DNA of 64,000 nucleotides from Terriglobia bacterium (GTDB taxonomy: Bacteria; Acidobacteriota; Terriglobia; JAJPHL01). Each line of letters opens with the position of its first letter. Position 1 is the first letter of the stretch. The notes under the pieces were generated by a model. The model worked only from the letters and a program-made list of their open reading frames with translations. It was not told the origin of the DNA and searched no databases. A program made the position numbers and the translations under genes. Positions 52,065 to 61,177 of the stretch are shown in pieces. Where the stretch lies: NCBI GenBank assembly GCA_021325275.1, contig JAJPHL010000032.1, positions 101,082 through 165,081 on the forward strand, read 5' to 3'.

Positions 52065-53270
52065 ATGCGAATCTTGCGTTCGCTGTGCCTATTTGCCGCG
52101 TTTGTCCCGATTGCCTTTGCTGAGGCGAACGTAAAAACCGGGTTGGACGTTCTCGTCGAACAGCACTTCGCGCCTCTTGCCGGTAAGCACGTCGGCGTGA
52201 TCACCAACTTCAGCGCGATCACGCGCGATCGCCGCCACATCATCGACGTGCTTGAGTCGCCAGAAGCGAAATCCGCCGGCTTGACCCTGGTCGCCATCTT
52301 TACTCCGGAGCATGGGCTCAACGGCGCGGCCGCCGCCGGCGAGACAGTTCGCTCGAGCAAACAGGAATCCACCGGAGTTCCGATTTACAGCTTGTATCAG
52401 CCGGGCATGCAGCGCGCGTCGCCGGAAATGTTGAAGGGCATCGACGCACTCGTCTTCGACATTCAAGATGCCGGCGCGCGGTTCTACACTTACACGGTCA
52501 CGATGCAGCACATGATGGAGGCTGCGGCCACCGCGCACATCGAGTATTTCGTGCTCGACCGTCCGAATCCCGTGAATGGCGTCGACGTGCAAGGGCCGAT
52601 GCTCGACCCGTCGCATTTTTCCGGCCTGGGAATCATGCGAATCCCCACGCGTTACGGACTCACCATGGGCGAACTGGCGCAAATGTACAACGCCGAAAAC
52701 AAAATCGGCGCGTCGCTGCACGTGATCAAGATGCAGGGCTGGCGTCGCTCCATGTGGTTCGACGAAACCGGACTGGAGTGGCTGAATCCCTCGCCGAATT
52801 TGCGCAGCCTCACTGCCGAGACGCTCTACACCGGCGTTTGTCTGCTGGAAAAACTCGCTATCGGACGCGGCACGGACACACCGTTTCAAATTGTCGGCGC
52901 GCCGTGGCTCAATGGCCGCGAGGTCGCAGCATTCTTGAATGAGAAACAAATCCCCGGCGTGCGTTTCTTGCCTCGGCGATTCCGTCCCACCGAAGCGCCC
53001 TATAAGGACCAAGAATGCGACGGCCTGGAGGTCGAGCTATTGAATCGCGACAAGCTCGACACGGGTCGCTTGGGATTGGAAATGCTCGCCGCGGTGCTGA
53101 AGTTTCATCCTGAAAAATACGACGTGAAATCCGGCATTCTTCTCTTGGGTAGCGACGACGCGGCCGCACGGCTCGCGCGCGGCGATAGCGGTGAATCGGT
53201 GTACCAATCTACTCTCGAAGCTTTATCGGCATTTCGCAAGCGGCGCCAGCCGTATCTGCTCTACGATTGA
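52065..53270 (+). CDS. Secreted NamZ-like (DUF1343) exo-beta-N-acetylmuramidase
   Basis: A 401-residue exported protein with a signal peptide (about 1-19). The DUF1343 hallmarks [17 protein letters not shown] and the [14 protein letters not shown] block are intact, and L-D-R-P-N-P-V-N-G is present. NamZ-type enzymes release MurNAc from peptidoglycan fragments. The ATG abuts the transketolase stop. The link to a flavoprotein downstream is positional. Confidence 0.85.
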   Translation: MRILRSLCLFAAFVPIAFAEANVKTGLDVLVEQHFAPLAGKHVGVITNFSAITRDRRHIIDVLESPEAKSAGLTLVAIFTPEHGLNGAAAAGETVRSSKQESTGVPIYSLYQPGMQRASPEMLKGIDALVFDIQDAGARFYTYTVTMQHMMEAAATAHIEYFVLDRPNPVNGVDVQGPMLDPSHFSGLGIMRIPTRYGLTMGELAQMYNAENKIGASLHVIKMQGWRRSMWFDETGLEWLNPSPNLRSLTAETLYTGVCLLEKLAIGRGTDTPFQIVGAPWLNGREVAAFLNEKQIPGVRFLPRRFRPTEAPYKDQECDGLEVELLNRDKLDTGRLGLEMLAAVLKFHPEKYDVKSGILLLGSDDAAARLARGDSGESVYQSTLEALSAFRKRRQPYLLYD

Positions 53271-53274
53271 TGGA

Positions 53275-54837
53275 ATGAAAAAACGCGCCATCATCATCGG
53301 CGGAGGCCCCGCCGGGCTCACTACCGCCTATGAATTGCTGAAGCGCACCGACATTCACCCTGTCGTTCTCGAGAAGTCTTCCATACTCGGCGGAATTTCC
53401 CAAACGGTGGTCTACAAAGGCAATCGCATGGATATCGGCGGCCACCGCTTCTTCTCGAAATCCGATCGTGTGATGGAATGGTGGCTGGAAATTCTCCCAT
53501 TGCAACGCGCGCGAGGCAGCGGCGAGCAGATCACGTATCAAGGACGCACGCGGAAAATCGAAACAACGGCGATGGGACCCGATCCCGACGCTACGAACGA
53601 AGTGATGCTTGTGCGCGGCCGCAAGTCGCGCATTTATTTTCTCCGCAAGTTTTTCGAGTATCCCATCACGCTCAGCAAAGACACGCTTCTGAACTTGGGC
53701 CTGATGCGGACGATCCGCATCGGGTTCAGCTATCTGCGCGCGATGCTCTTTCCGATTCGCAACGAGAAGAACCTGGAGCAGTTTTTCGTCAATCGTTTCG
53801 GACGCGAGTTGTATCTCACGTTCTTCAAGTCGTACACGGAAAAAGTGTGGGGCGTGGCCTGCAGCGAGATCAGCGCGGAGTGGGGCGCGCAACGCATCAA
53901 GGGCTTGTCGATCCTGAAGACGGTCGCACACATCTTTAAGAAGTTCACCACAAAGATTTTCGGCGGTGGCAGCGGGGACTTGTCGCAAAAAGGCACCGAG
54001 ACCTCGCTGATCGAAAAGTTTCTGTATCCGAAACTCGGCCCGGGTCAGATGTGGGAAGAAGTTGCGCGGCGCGTACGGGAAATGGGCGGCGAGGTGTTGA
54101 TGGAGCAGGATGTGCGCGCGCTTGTCGCGCAGCACGGGCGGATCCGCGCGGTTCGGACGGCGTCTGGCACATTCGAGGGCGACTATTTTTTCTCGACCAT
54201 GCCGGTGCAGGAGTTGATTCGATCGCTGGAGGGCGCGGCGGTGCCCGCCGATGTGCGCGAGGTCAGCGATGGATTGATGTACCGCGACTTCATCACCGTG
54301 GGACTGCTCCTGAAAAAGTTGAAAGTACACGAGGCGTCGTCGCGTTTGATTCGCGACAATTGGATTTACGTGCAAGAGCCGGACGTTCTCGCGGGACGCT
54401 TGCAGATTTTCAACAATTGGAGTCCGTATCTAGTGAGCGATCCGGACAAGGTTTGGGTGGGCGTCGAATATTTTTGCTATGAAGGCGACGATTTGTGGAA
54501 CAAGCCCGCGGAGGAAATGAAATCGTTCGCCGCGGACGAGTTGGCGCGCATCGGGATCATCGATCGCGGCGACGTGCTCGACGGCACGGTGATCCACATG
54601 CCGAAAACGTATCCGGCGTACTTCGGAACGTACGACCGCTTCGACACGATCCGGCATTTCGTCGACGGCTTCGCGAACCTCTACCTGCTCGGCCGCAACG
54701 GCATGCACAAGTACAACAATCAGGATCACTCGATGCTAACCGCGATGACCGCGGTGGACAATATTATCGAAGGTCGCGTGGACAAATCCAACATTTGGGC
54801 GACGAACACCGAGCAGGAGTATCACGAGTCGAAGTAG
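53275..54837 (+). CDS. FAD-dependent oxidoreductase (UDP-galactopyranose mutase-like)
   Basis: A 520-residue flavoprotein. The ATG at 53275 begins the dinucleotide-binding motif directly ([13 protein letters not shown]). Then come [10 protein letters not shown] and, near the end, [17 protein letters not shown]. This architecture is shared by protoporphyrinogen-oxidase-like amine oxidases and UDP-Galp mutase relatives found near polysaccharide genes. The reaction is not certain. It starts 4 nt after the NamZ-like stop. Confidence 0.8.
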   Translation: MKKRAIIIGGGPAGLTTAYELLKRTDIHPVVLEKSSILGGISQTVVYKGNRMDIGGHRFFSKSDRVMEWWLEILPLQRARGSGEQITYQGRTRKIETTAMGPDPDATNEVMLVRGRKSRIYFLRKFFEYPITLSKDTLLNLGLMRTIRIGFSYLRAMLFPIRNEKNLEQFFVNRFGRELYLTFFKSYTEKVWGVACSEISAEWGAQRIKGLSILKTVAHIFKKFTTKIFGGGSGDLSQKGTETSLIEKFLYPKLGPGQMWEEVARRVREMGGEVLMEQDVRALVAQHGRIRAVRTASGTFEGDYFFSTMPVQELIRSLEGAAVPADVREVSDGLMYRDFITVGLLLKKLKVHEASSRLIRDNWIYVQEPDVLAGRLQIFNNWSPYLVSDPDKVWVGVEYFCYEGDDLWNKPAEEMKSFAADELARIGIIDRGDVLDGTVIHMPKTYPAYFGTYDRFDTIRHFVDGFANLYLLGRNGMHKYNNQDHSMLTAMTAVDNIIEGRVDKSNIWATNTEQEYHESK

Positions 54838-54873
54838 CGGTCGTGTTACAGTTTTATTGGAGGGAGCTCCGCC

Positions 54874-55119
54874 GTGGCATTGATAATTTCGGACGACGAA
54901 ATGGGGTCGGTTGGTCTTACACCGGCCGAAGCCAAGAAGGAACTAGCTATCGTTCTGTTTCAACAAGAGCGCCTTACGCTAGGACAGGCGAGCCATTTTG
55001 CCGGCACGAGCCAGCAGGAGTTCCTCCACTTCTTAGCTGAGCGACATATCCCGCTTCATTATGGCGTCGCTGACTTCGAACAGGATATCGCCACTCTGAA
55101 GAGCTTGGGGCGCTATTGA
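54874..55119 (+). CDS. UPF0175-family antitoxin
   Basis: An 81-residue protein with the UPF0175 pattern: A-K-K-E-L-A-I-V-L-F-Q-Q-E-R-L-T-L-G-Q-A-S and F-L-A-E-R-x-I-P-x-x-Y, D-F-E-Q-D-I. The GTG start has a GGAGGGAGC ribosome site. Such proteins pair with DUF3368 toxins, as here. Confidence 0.88.
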   Translation: MALIISDDEMGSVGLTPAEAKKELAIVLFQQERLTLGQASHFAGTSQQEFLHFLAERHIPLHYGVADFEQDIATLKSLGRY

Positions 55120-55592
55120 TCGTTGTGTCAGATTCGTCTCCCGTAGTAGCCCTGGCGCGCATCGAATTGCTCGACATCCTTCCTAAGCTGTATGGCCGAG
55201 CAGTGGTTCCTGTCAGCGTCTACCAGGAAATCAGCCGCCCCCATCTCCAGTTTCCTTTGTTCCCTGAACGCTGGCCGTGGTTGTCAGTTCAGGCGGTCAA
55301 TGATTCACGGCGCCTCGCGTCCTTGAGTCATTTAGACGCGGGCGAGGCAGAGGCGATTCTCGTCGCCGTGGAAATCGGCGCAGACCTGTTGCTTATGGAT
55401 GAACGAAAAGGCCGGAAGGCTGCGGTGACGATGGGTCTGCACGTAACCGGCCTTCTAGGTATTCTTGCGGAAGCCAAACGCGCCGGTCTGATCGAGCGAC
55501 TTGCGCCGATCCTGAACCAATTGACCGAGCATGCGGACTTTTGGCTCGATCCGGTGCTCCGGGATGCGGTGCTTCGACAAGTTGGCGAGTAG
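55116..55592 (+). CDS. DUF3368 PIN-like toxin
   Basis: A 158-residue PIN-related protein. It begins V-S-D-S-S-P-V-V-A-L-A-R-I, followed by acidic positions near D-A-G-E-A-E-A-I and L-L-M-D-E-R-K-G-R-K. The TTG start overlaps the antitoxin stop by 4 nt. It is the likely RNase toxin of the third toxin-antitoxin module in the window. Confidence 0.88.
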   Translation: MIVVSDSSPVVALARIELLDILPKLYGRAVVPVSVYQEISRPHLQFPLFPERWPWLSVQAVNDSRRLASLSHLDAGEAEAILVAVEIGADLLLMDERKGRKAAVTMGLHVTGLLGILAEAKRAGLIERLAPILNQLTEHADFWLDPVLRDAVLRQVGE

Positions 55593-55659
55593 TGCTCGCC
55601 ATCCAGACGTAATCGCCTATCATTGTTAGGATGTCCACTTTCTTGCGAGGGCAATCTTC

Positions 55660-56424
55660 ATGACAATCTCAGGAACCACGGCACTCGTGACCGGCGGAGC
55701 GTCAGGACTCGGCGAGGCGACCGCGCGGATGCTCGCCGCGCGTGGTGCGCGCGTCACCATCGTCGATCGCGATGCCGAGCGCGGCAACGCGTTGGCGCGG
55801 GAAATTCAAGCGCAGTTCGTGGCGGCCGATGTCTCGGACGCCGAGCAGGGAGCCGCGGCCGTCGCGCAAGCCGCCGGCGCCGGAACGTTGCGCATCGCCG
55901 TGAATTGCGCGGGCATCGGCGGCGCGGTGTCGCGCACCGTGGGTCGCGATGGAACGCCCCATGACCTTGAGGCGTTCAAGAGAGTCATCACGGTGAATCT
56001 CATCGGCACGTTCAACATGCTGCGGTTAGCCGCCGCCGCGATCGCCAAAAATCCGCCACTCGAAAGCGGCGAGCGCGGCGTGATCGTCAACACCGCGTCC
56101 ATCGCCGCGTACGACGGACAAATCGGACAGATCGCGTACGCCTCATCGAAGGGCGGCGTCGTGGGAATGACGTTGCCCGCCGCGCGCGATCTCTCGAGCG
56201 TCGGCATTCGCGTGGTGACCATCGCGCCGGGTATCATGGATACGCCGCTGTTGGCGAAACTGCCCGAGGCCGCGCGCGCGTCGCTGGGCGAGAGCGTGGT
56301 TTTTCCGAAGCGCTTGGGCCTGCCCGCGGAATATGCGGCGCTGGTGGAGCATATCGTCTCGAACGGTTATTTGAACGGCGAAGTGATTCGCCTCGACGGG
56401 TCGTTGCGCATGTCTCCGAAGTAA
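55660..56424 (+). CDS. Short-chain dehydrogenase (3-hydroxyacyl-CoA dehydrogenase type 2-like)
   Basis: A 254-residue SDR. NAD-binding T-G-G-A-S-G-L-G is at the start, N-C-A-G-I follows, and the catalytic S-I-A-A-Y-D, Y-A-S-S-K-G-G (Tyr/Lys) block is intact. Sequence is closest in pattern to HSD10-type 3-hydroxy-2-methylbutyryl-CoA dehydrogenases. GAGGG is a weak ribosome site about 10 nt upstream. Confidence 0.82.
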   Translation: MTISGTTALVTGGASGLGEATARMLAARGARVTIVDRDAERGNALAREIQAQFVAADVSDAEQGAAAVAQAAGAGTLRIAVNCAGIGGAVSRTVGRDGTPHDLEAFKRVITVNLIGTFNMLRLAAAAIAKNPPLESGERGVIVNTASIAAYDGQIGQIAYASSKGGVVGMTLPAARDLSSVGIRVVTIAPGIMDTPLLAKLPEAARASLGESVVFPKRLGLPAEYAALVEHIVSNGYLNGEVIRLDGSLRMSPK

Positions 56425-56445
56425 GCCCCGAAATAGAAAGGAAAA

Positions 56446-57432
56446 ATGGGCGAAGCAAATTTAGCGATCCTCTACGAGCACGAAGAATGGTTCCGGCCCC
56501 TGTTTGCCGAACTGGAACGCCGCGACATCACGTTCGATCGTTTGCCGGCCGCGGAATTCGGTTTCGATCCGCGCATCCGCACGTCGCGCTACAAACTGCT
56601 GGTGAACCGCATGAGCCCGTCGGCGTATCTGCGCGGTCACGCCAACGCCATCTTTTTTGTGCGCGAATTTCTCCGGCACATGCAGCAGATCGGCGTGCCG
56701 GTACTGAACGGATCGCGCGCCTACGAAGTGGAAACATCGAAGGCGCTGCAAATGGATATTCTCGAACGCCTCGGCATCGCGTATCCACGCGCCCGCGTTA
56801 TCAATCACCCTGCGGAAGCGGTGGCCGCGGCTCGTGGACTCACTTATCCCGTGATCGTGAAGCCGAACATCGGCGGGAGCGGCGCGAAAATCCAGCGTTT
56901 CGAGGAGCGCGCCACGTTGGCGGCCGCCGCGCGATCTGGGACGCTCGATCTCGGCGTCGATTCCGTCGCGCTGGTGCAGGAATTTCTCCCGGCGCGCGGA
57001 GGGTCGATTGTGCGCGTGGAAGTGATGGATGGTAAATTTCTCTACGCCATCAAGATTGTGCCGCCGGCGCAGGGCGGATTCAATTTGTGTCCCGCCGATA
57101 TTTGCCAGGAAGAAACAACGCCGGATGCCACCGCCGAACCGGCCGCCGCGCCCGATTTCGCGTTCTGCCCGGCGACGGAACCGGCGCGCCGGACAATGCA
57201 GATTGAGAACTTCGTGCCCCCGCGGGAAATCGTCGACTCCGCGCTGGCGATCGCCCGTGAAGCGTCGCTCGACATCGGCGGCATGGAGTACTTGATCAAC
57301 GATCGCGACGGGCAACCATATTTCTACGACATTAACGCCCTGTCGAACTTCGTCACCGACGCGCCTAACATCGTAGGATTCGATCCCTTCCCGCGTTTCG
57401 TCGACTTCATTGAGCGTAAGATGAAGGGGTAA
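56446..57432 (+). CDS. RimK-like ATP-grasp protein
   Basis: A 328-residue ATP-grasp ligase. The central domain shows V-K-P-N-I-G-G-S-G-A-K-I and V-Q-E-F-L-P, and the metal site near Y-F-Y-D-I-N-A-L-S-N-F. The acceptor and product are unknown; it could be a carboxylate-amine ligase. It starts 21 nt after the SDR gene, with an AGAAAGGA site upstream. Confidence 0.8.
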   Translation: MGEANLAILYEHEEWFRPLFAELERRDITFDRLPAAEFGFDPRIRTSRYKLLVNRMSPSAYLRGHANAIFFVREFLRHMQQIGVPVLNGSRAYEVETSKALQMDILERLGIAYPRARVINHPAEAVAAARGLTYPVIVKPNIGGSGAKIQRFEERATLAAAARSGTLDLGVDSVALVQEFLPARGGSIVRVEVMDGKFLYAIKIVPPAQGGFNLCPADICQEETTPDATAEPAAAPDFAFCPATEPARRTMQIENFVPPREIVDSALAIAREASLDIGGMEYLINDRDGQPYFYDINALSNFVTDAPNIVGFDPFPRFVDFIERKMKG

Positions 57433-57437
57433 CACAT

Positions 57438-58508
57438 ATGCACTGCCGCATTTTCTTCATAGGGTTCATCACCGCCGCAACGTTGCTTTTCGGCGCGGAT
57501 CAGGACCGCGATTTTTCCGGCCACTGGATTCTGGACGCGCCGGCCAGCAACACGCGCGATCTCGGTCCCGTGGACGTTTCCCTCAACGTGTCGCAAGGCG
57601 ACGCCGGATTACTTGTCTCGACGGGAACGGCGCAATGGTCGTATGCGCTCGATGGCAGCGAGACGCGCAAGAAAGTTGGTGGAGAATCACGAAGCACGAT
57701 GACCAAGTGGGAAGGCGCGGCGCTGCTCGTAAATACGATTGTGAGCGGCACGCAGGACTTCACCGTGGCGGATCGCTGGACGTTGTCGCGCGATCGCAAC
57801 ACGTTGACGATTCACCGCGAGATTTCGCGGGCCGGAACATCGCCGGAAGGCGTGCTGGTCTATCGTCGCGAGGGCGTGCAGGCAGTCACAACAACAGCGC
57901 CGGCGCCGCCAGCACCGGCAACGCCACCGCCAAATTCGCAACCGGTTTTAGCCCGACGCCCTGAGCCCGGACAACCTCCAGCCGTCACCGTGCCGATGGG
58001 CACGCACGTTTTGTTGCGACTCACCAACGAACTCTCCACCAAGCACGCCAAAGACGGCGACCACGTTTACCTGCGCACCGACGCGCCGGTGGCGATCGAC
58101 GGCCGCGTGATCATTCCCAACGGCAGCCACGTAGAAGGAACGGTCACGCACGCCAAGCCCGCGGGCCATATCGCCGGCAAAGGCGAGTTGTACATTCGTT
58201 TCGACTCGCTGATTCTTCCCAACGGCATTCAGCGCGATTTCAAGGCGCGTCCGCCGCGCAGCGAAGGCGCGGTCGACGGCGACCGCAAGGCAGCCGACGG
58301 GCGCGACGTGCTGATGGGCGCGGGAATGGGCGCGGGCGTTGGCGCGATTGCGTCGGGCATTCCCGGCGCCGCGATCGGCGGCGGAATCGGCGCGCTGGCC
58401 GGCGTGCTACTGTCGCGGCAGCAGGATGTGAAACTGCCCGCGGGAACGCACCTGGAAATGGTTCTCGATCGCGATCTCGTCTTTGCGCCTGGAGAGTTGT
58501 TGCCGTAG
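57438..58508 (+). CDS. Secreted protein with a glycine zipper, VirB10/TrbI-like segment
   Basis: A 356-residue exported protein. A signal peptide (about 1-20) is followed by a lipocalin-like segment (about 25-140), a Pro/Ala linker, and a region with P-M-G-T-H-V-L-L-R-L-T-N-E-L-S-T reminiscent of VirB10/TrbI-type barrels. Near the end a glycine zipper (G-A-G-M-G-A-G-V-G-A-I-A-S-G) may sit in a membrane. Function unknown. It starts 5 nt after the ATP-grasp gene. Confidence 0.6.
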   Translation: MHCRIFFIGFITAATLLFGADQDRDFSGHWILDAPASNTRDLGPVDVSLNVSQGDAGLLVSTGTAQWSYALDGSETRKKVGGESRSTMTKWEGAALLVNTIVSGTQDFTVADRWTLSRDRNTLTIHREISRAGTSPEGVLVYRREGVQAVTTTAPAPPAPATPPPNSQPVLARRPEPGQPPAVTVPMGTHVLLRLTNELSTKHAKDGDHVYLRTDAPVAIDGRVIIPNGSHVEGTVTHAKPAGHIAGKGELYIRFDSLILPNGIQRDFKARPPRSEGAVDGDRKAADGRDVLMGAGMGAGVGAIASGIPGAAIGGGIGALAGVLLSRQQDVKLPAGTHLEMVLDRDLVFAPGELLP

Positions 58509-58540
58509 GAAGGACCGGCGAGGACGCCTGTCCTACTGGA
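58506..58540 (+). terminator. Hairpin at the end of the glycine-zipper gene
   Basis: TAGGA at the stop codon pairs with TCCTA about 25 nt downstream, and inner words GGAC/GTCC also pair around GCGAGGACGC. This is a loose structure and could equally be a dispersed repeat; a similar GGACCG word follows the gene at 42436. Confidence 0.3.
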
Positions 58541-58552
58541 GAAAAATCCACT

Positions 58553-58873
58553 TTGACTTTCAAAGACTACCAAACCGCCGCGCACACGACGGCGGCCTAC
58601 AACGCCGGTAACGCGCCGGCGATCTATCCCACGCTCGGACTCGTAAACGAAGCGGGCGAAGTCGCGGGACTCGCCAAGCGTATTTTGCGCGGCGACAATC
58701 CGCCGCCGTCAGCCGATCAATTCAAGGCGGAGCTTGGCGATGTCCTCTGGTATCTGGCCGAATGTTGCACCGCGCTGGGAATCGAGATGGACGACGTGGC
58801 TGCCTACAATCTCGCCAAACTGAAGTCGCGCCAGGAGCGCGGACAAATCAAAGGAAGCGGCGACAATCGCTGA
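58553..58873 (+). CDS. MazG-like nucleotide pyrophosphohydrolase
   Basis: A 106-residue protein. E-A-G-E-V-A-G-L-A-K-R and E-L-G-D-V-L-W-Y-L are the two halves of the MazG metal site. It should hydrolyse nucleoside triphosphates to monophosphates, a house-cleaning role. The TTG start has GGAGAA about 10 nt upstream. Confidence 0.85.
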   Translation: MTFKDYQTAAHTTAAYNAGNAPAIYPTLGLVNEAGEVAGLAKRILRGDNPPPSADQFKAELGDVLWYLAECCTALGIEMDDVAAYNLAKLKSRQERGQIKGSGDNR

Positions 58874-58890
58874 ATTTCACGCACCTGCGA

Positions 58891-58896
58891 TAAACT
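58891..58896 (+). promoter_or_regulatory. -10 box of the fibronectin-type lipoprotein gene
   Basis: TAAACT (within GATAAACT) ends 11 nt before the ATG at 58908. The box equals that of glyA and transketolase, but the spacing gives a leader of about 4-5 nt. Confidence 0.45.
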
Positions 58897-58907
58897 ACAC
58901 CTACGCC

Positions 58908-59870
58908 ATGTTGCTGGTGCTGGTGGTGCTCTGTCTGATGTTGACCGGATGCGGCGCGGTCGGCGACCCGTTGCCGCCCTTGCTGGACATTCCGCAACCG
59001 CCCACCGCTTTCACGGCGGCGCAGCGCGGCGACAAAGTGAAATTGTCGTGGCCCCCGGCACTCCTCACTACGGAAAACGTCAAGCCGCGGCCCGATCGTT
59101 TGGGTCCCACCGAGATCTATCGTTTCGTGATCGGCGATCTCGACGCGAAGGCGCCGATCCGCGATTCGAAAGAATTTCACGAATCGGTGACGTATCAAAA
59201 GGCCAAACCCATCGCCGACGTTCCGGCGGGACAAACGGAATTCGACGATCCCATCGATCCCGCGTGGATGAATCACATTGTTGTTTACGCGGTGAAGATG
59301 ACGAACCATCGCGGGCAGTCGGCGGATTTCTCGAATGTCGTGCCGGTGGCGATGCTGAAAGTCGGTCCGCCGCCGACGTTCGAGACAAAAGTCACCGAAC
59401 ATGCCGTCGAGTTGCGATGGAATGGCGCGGCCGGCGAGTCGTTTCGCGTCTATCGCGACGGCGCGCCGCTCGGCGATGTCAGTGGATCGTCGTATGACGA
59501 TCGCGATTTCGAATTCGATCATCAGTACACGTACATGATCCGCGCGCTGGCGCATCACGGCAAGTTCACTTCCGAAAGCGCCGATTCCGAGTTGAAGCGC
59601 GTGAAGCCGCTCGACACCTTTCCGCCGGCGGCGCCGCAAGCGGTGCGCGCCGTGGCGATCGAAGGTTCCGCGGAAATTTCGTGGACTCCCAACGACGAGC
59701 CGGATCTGGCGGGATACAACGTGTATCGTGCCGGCGTTAAACTGAACGACAAGCTGCTGACGAACACGGTGTTTCGCGACACCGCGCCGGGCCCGTCGCC
59801 GCGTTACACGGTCAAGGCCGTCGATACGCACAATAACGAAAGCAAGCCGTCTGAGGAGGTGCGGCCGTGA
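58908..59870 (+). CDS. Fibronectin type III lipoprotein
   Basis: A 320-residue protein. The signal ends L-T-G-C, a clear lipobox (Cys15). Three fibronectin-like beta-sandwich repeats follow, with V-K-L-S-W-P-P, A-V-E-L-R-W-N-G and A-E-I-S-W-T-P-N-D-E as strand signatures. It is likely anchored in the outer membrane. The stop TGA lies in the loop of the first unit of a tandem hairpin array. Confidence 0.75.
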   Translation: MLLVLVVLCLMLTGCGAVGDPLPPLLDIPQPPTAFTAAQRGDKVKLSWPPALLTTENVKPRPDRLGPTEIYRFVIGDLDAKAPIRDSKEFHESVTYQKAKPIADVPAGQTEFDDPIDPAWMNHIVVYAVKMTNHRGQSADFSNVVPVAMLKVGPPPTFETKVTEHAVELRWNGAAGESFRVYRDGAPLGDVSGSSYDDRDFEFDHQYTYMIRALAHHGKFTSESADSELKRVKPLDTFPPAAPQAVRAVAIEGSAEISWTPNDEPDLAGYNVYRAGVKLNDKLLTNTVFRDTAPGPSPRYTVKAVDTHNNESKPSEEVRP

Positions 59871-59982
59871 GCCGCACCACTATCGAGGTGCGGCCGTGAG
59901 CCGCACCACCATCGAGGTGCGGCCGTGAGCCGCACCACCATCGAGGGCCGGCCATGAGCCGCACTGCCGTCCAGGGCCGGCC
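59856..59982. repeat. Tandem array of 29-nt hairpin units
   Basis: Units at 59856-59884, 59885-59913 and 59914-59942 are nearly identical, a fourth at 59943-59971 is degenerate, and a partial fifth runs to 59982. Each perfect unit contains GGTGCGGC and GCCGCACC arms around CGTGA. The loop of unit 1 contains the stop TGA (59868-59870) of the fibronectin-type gene. It could be a replication-slippage array or a tandem terminator. Confidence 0.8.
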
Positions 59983-60002
59983 TTAAAAGGAGACTTCTGT
60001 CC

Positions 60003-60806
60003 TTGAAATATCTTCGTTTCTCGACTGAGCCGCACACGCGAGCCACGGCAGGACCCGAGACGCACGGCGTGAGTTGGGGCGTGCTCGAAGGCGATCGCAT
60101 CATGGGATTGTCGGGCGCGCCGTACAATGGCCATCACGCCACCGGCGTAACCTACGCGCTTGACCAAGTGCATCTCTTGCCGGCGTGCTGGCCGTCGAAG
60201 ATCGTGTGCGTCGGGCGCAACTACGCCGATCACGCGAAAGAACTGGCGCACGACATTCCCACCAAGCCGCTGATTTTCTACAAACCGCCGTCGTCGCTCG
60301 TCGCGCAGGGCGGCGCGGTGGCGTATCCACCTGACGTGTCGCGACTCGATTACGAGGGCGAAATCGGAATCGTGATCGGCAAACGCCTGCGACACTTGGG
60401 CGCAAATGAATCGTCGCGCGAATACATTTTCGGATTCACCTGCGTCAACGATGTCACCGGCCGCGATCTTCAGGATAAAGACGGCCAGTGGGCACGTGCC
60501 AAGGGTTTCGACACGTTTTGTCCCGTCGGTCCGGTGATCGTCACCGGTCTCGACGCGGCATCGCTGACGGTAGAAACCAGATTGAACGGCGAAGTGCGTC
60601 AAAAGGGCAGCGTGGCGCAACTGATTTTCAGTTTTGACGCGGTGTTGCGCTGGGTTTCGCGCTTCTGCACGCTCGAAGCCGGCGATTTGATCGCCACGGG
60701 AACGCCCGCGGGCGTGGGACCGATGCAGGCCGGCGATACGGTGGAAGTAACGGTGGCCGGCGTGGGCACGCTGCGCAACACGATTGTGAAAGAGGAAATC
60801 GGCTGA
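60003..60806 (+). CDS. Fumarylacetoacetate hydrolase-family enzyme
   Basis: A 267-residue FAH-fold protein. The metal-binding region is V-G-R-N-Y-A-D-H-A-K-E-L, R-L-D-Y-E-G-E-I-G-I-V-I-G and N-D-V-T-G-R-D-L-Q, the usual acidic ligands. Such enzymes cleave fumarylpyruvate-like or acylpyruvate substrates in aromatic degradation. The TTG start follows an AGGAG site about 11 nt upstream, inside the region after the tandem repeats. Confidence 0.88.
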   Translation: MKYLRFSTEPHTRATAGPETHGVSWGVLEGDRIMGLSGAPYNGHHATGVTYALDQVHLLPACWPSKIVCVGRNYADHAKELAHDIPTKPLIFYKPPSSLVAQGGAVAYPPDVSRLDYEGEIGIVIGKRLRHLGANESSREYIFGFTCVNDVTGRDLQDKDGQWARAKGFDTFCPVGPVIVTGLDAASLTVETRLNGEVRQKGSVAQLIFSFDAVLRWVSRFCTLEAGDLIATGTPAGVGPMQAGDTVEVTVAGVGTLRNTIVKEEIG

Positions 60807-60826
60807 ACCAGAACGCGCAACTCGCG

Positions 60827-61174
60827 GTGATTTTGGGCGGCGCGGCGGCCCTCATCGCCGCCGGCGTCACGGTCTATATTCGCACGCGCAAAACGCCCGA
60901 GGAGCGCGAACGCCTGCGTCGCCTGGGAATCAACGCGCGTGGACGCATCAGCGATGGTTTTCTCGTGGAGATGATGGATCGCGAGGACCGCAAAATATTG
61001 GTGTACGAGTATTCCGTGGCGCAGGTTAGCTATCACGCCGCGCAAGACGTGAGCAAACTGGCGGCGCCGGAAGACCTCGCCAAAGTTTGCGAAGGTCTTC
61101 CGGCGCGTGTGAAATACGATCCACTCAATCCCGGGAACTCCATCGTGGTCTGCGAGGATTGGAGCGGTTTGTAG
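60827..61174 (+). CDS. Small membrane-anchored hypothetical protein
   Basis: A 115-residue protein from the GTG, or 123 from a CTG at 60803 that overlaps the FAH stop (CTGA). The CTG has AGAGGA at 6-nt spacing, while the GTG has no ribosome site, so the CTG start may be real. One membrane segment (I-L-G-G-A-A-A-L-I-A-A-G-V) is at the start; the rest is a soluble domain with no recognised motif. It ends 3 nt from the convergent BON gene. Confidence 0.55.
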   Translation: MILGGAAALIAAGVTVYIRTRKTPEERERLRRLGINARGRISDGFLVEMMDREDRKILVYEYSVAQVSYHAAQDVSKLAAPEDLAKVCEGLPARVKYDPLNPGNSIVVCEDWSGL

Positions 61175-61177
61175 AAG

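Noticed and set aside
59856..59982. CRISPR array
   Set aside because: The units are contiguous tandem repeats with no spacers and there are no cas genes in the window.
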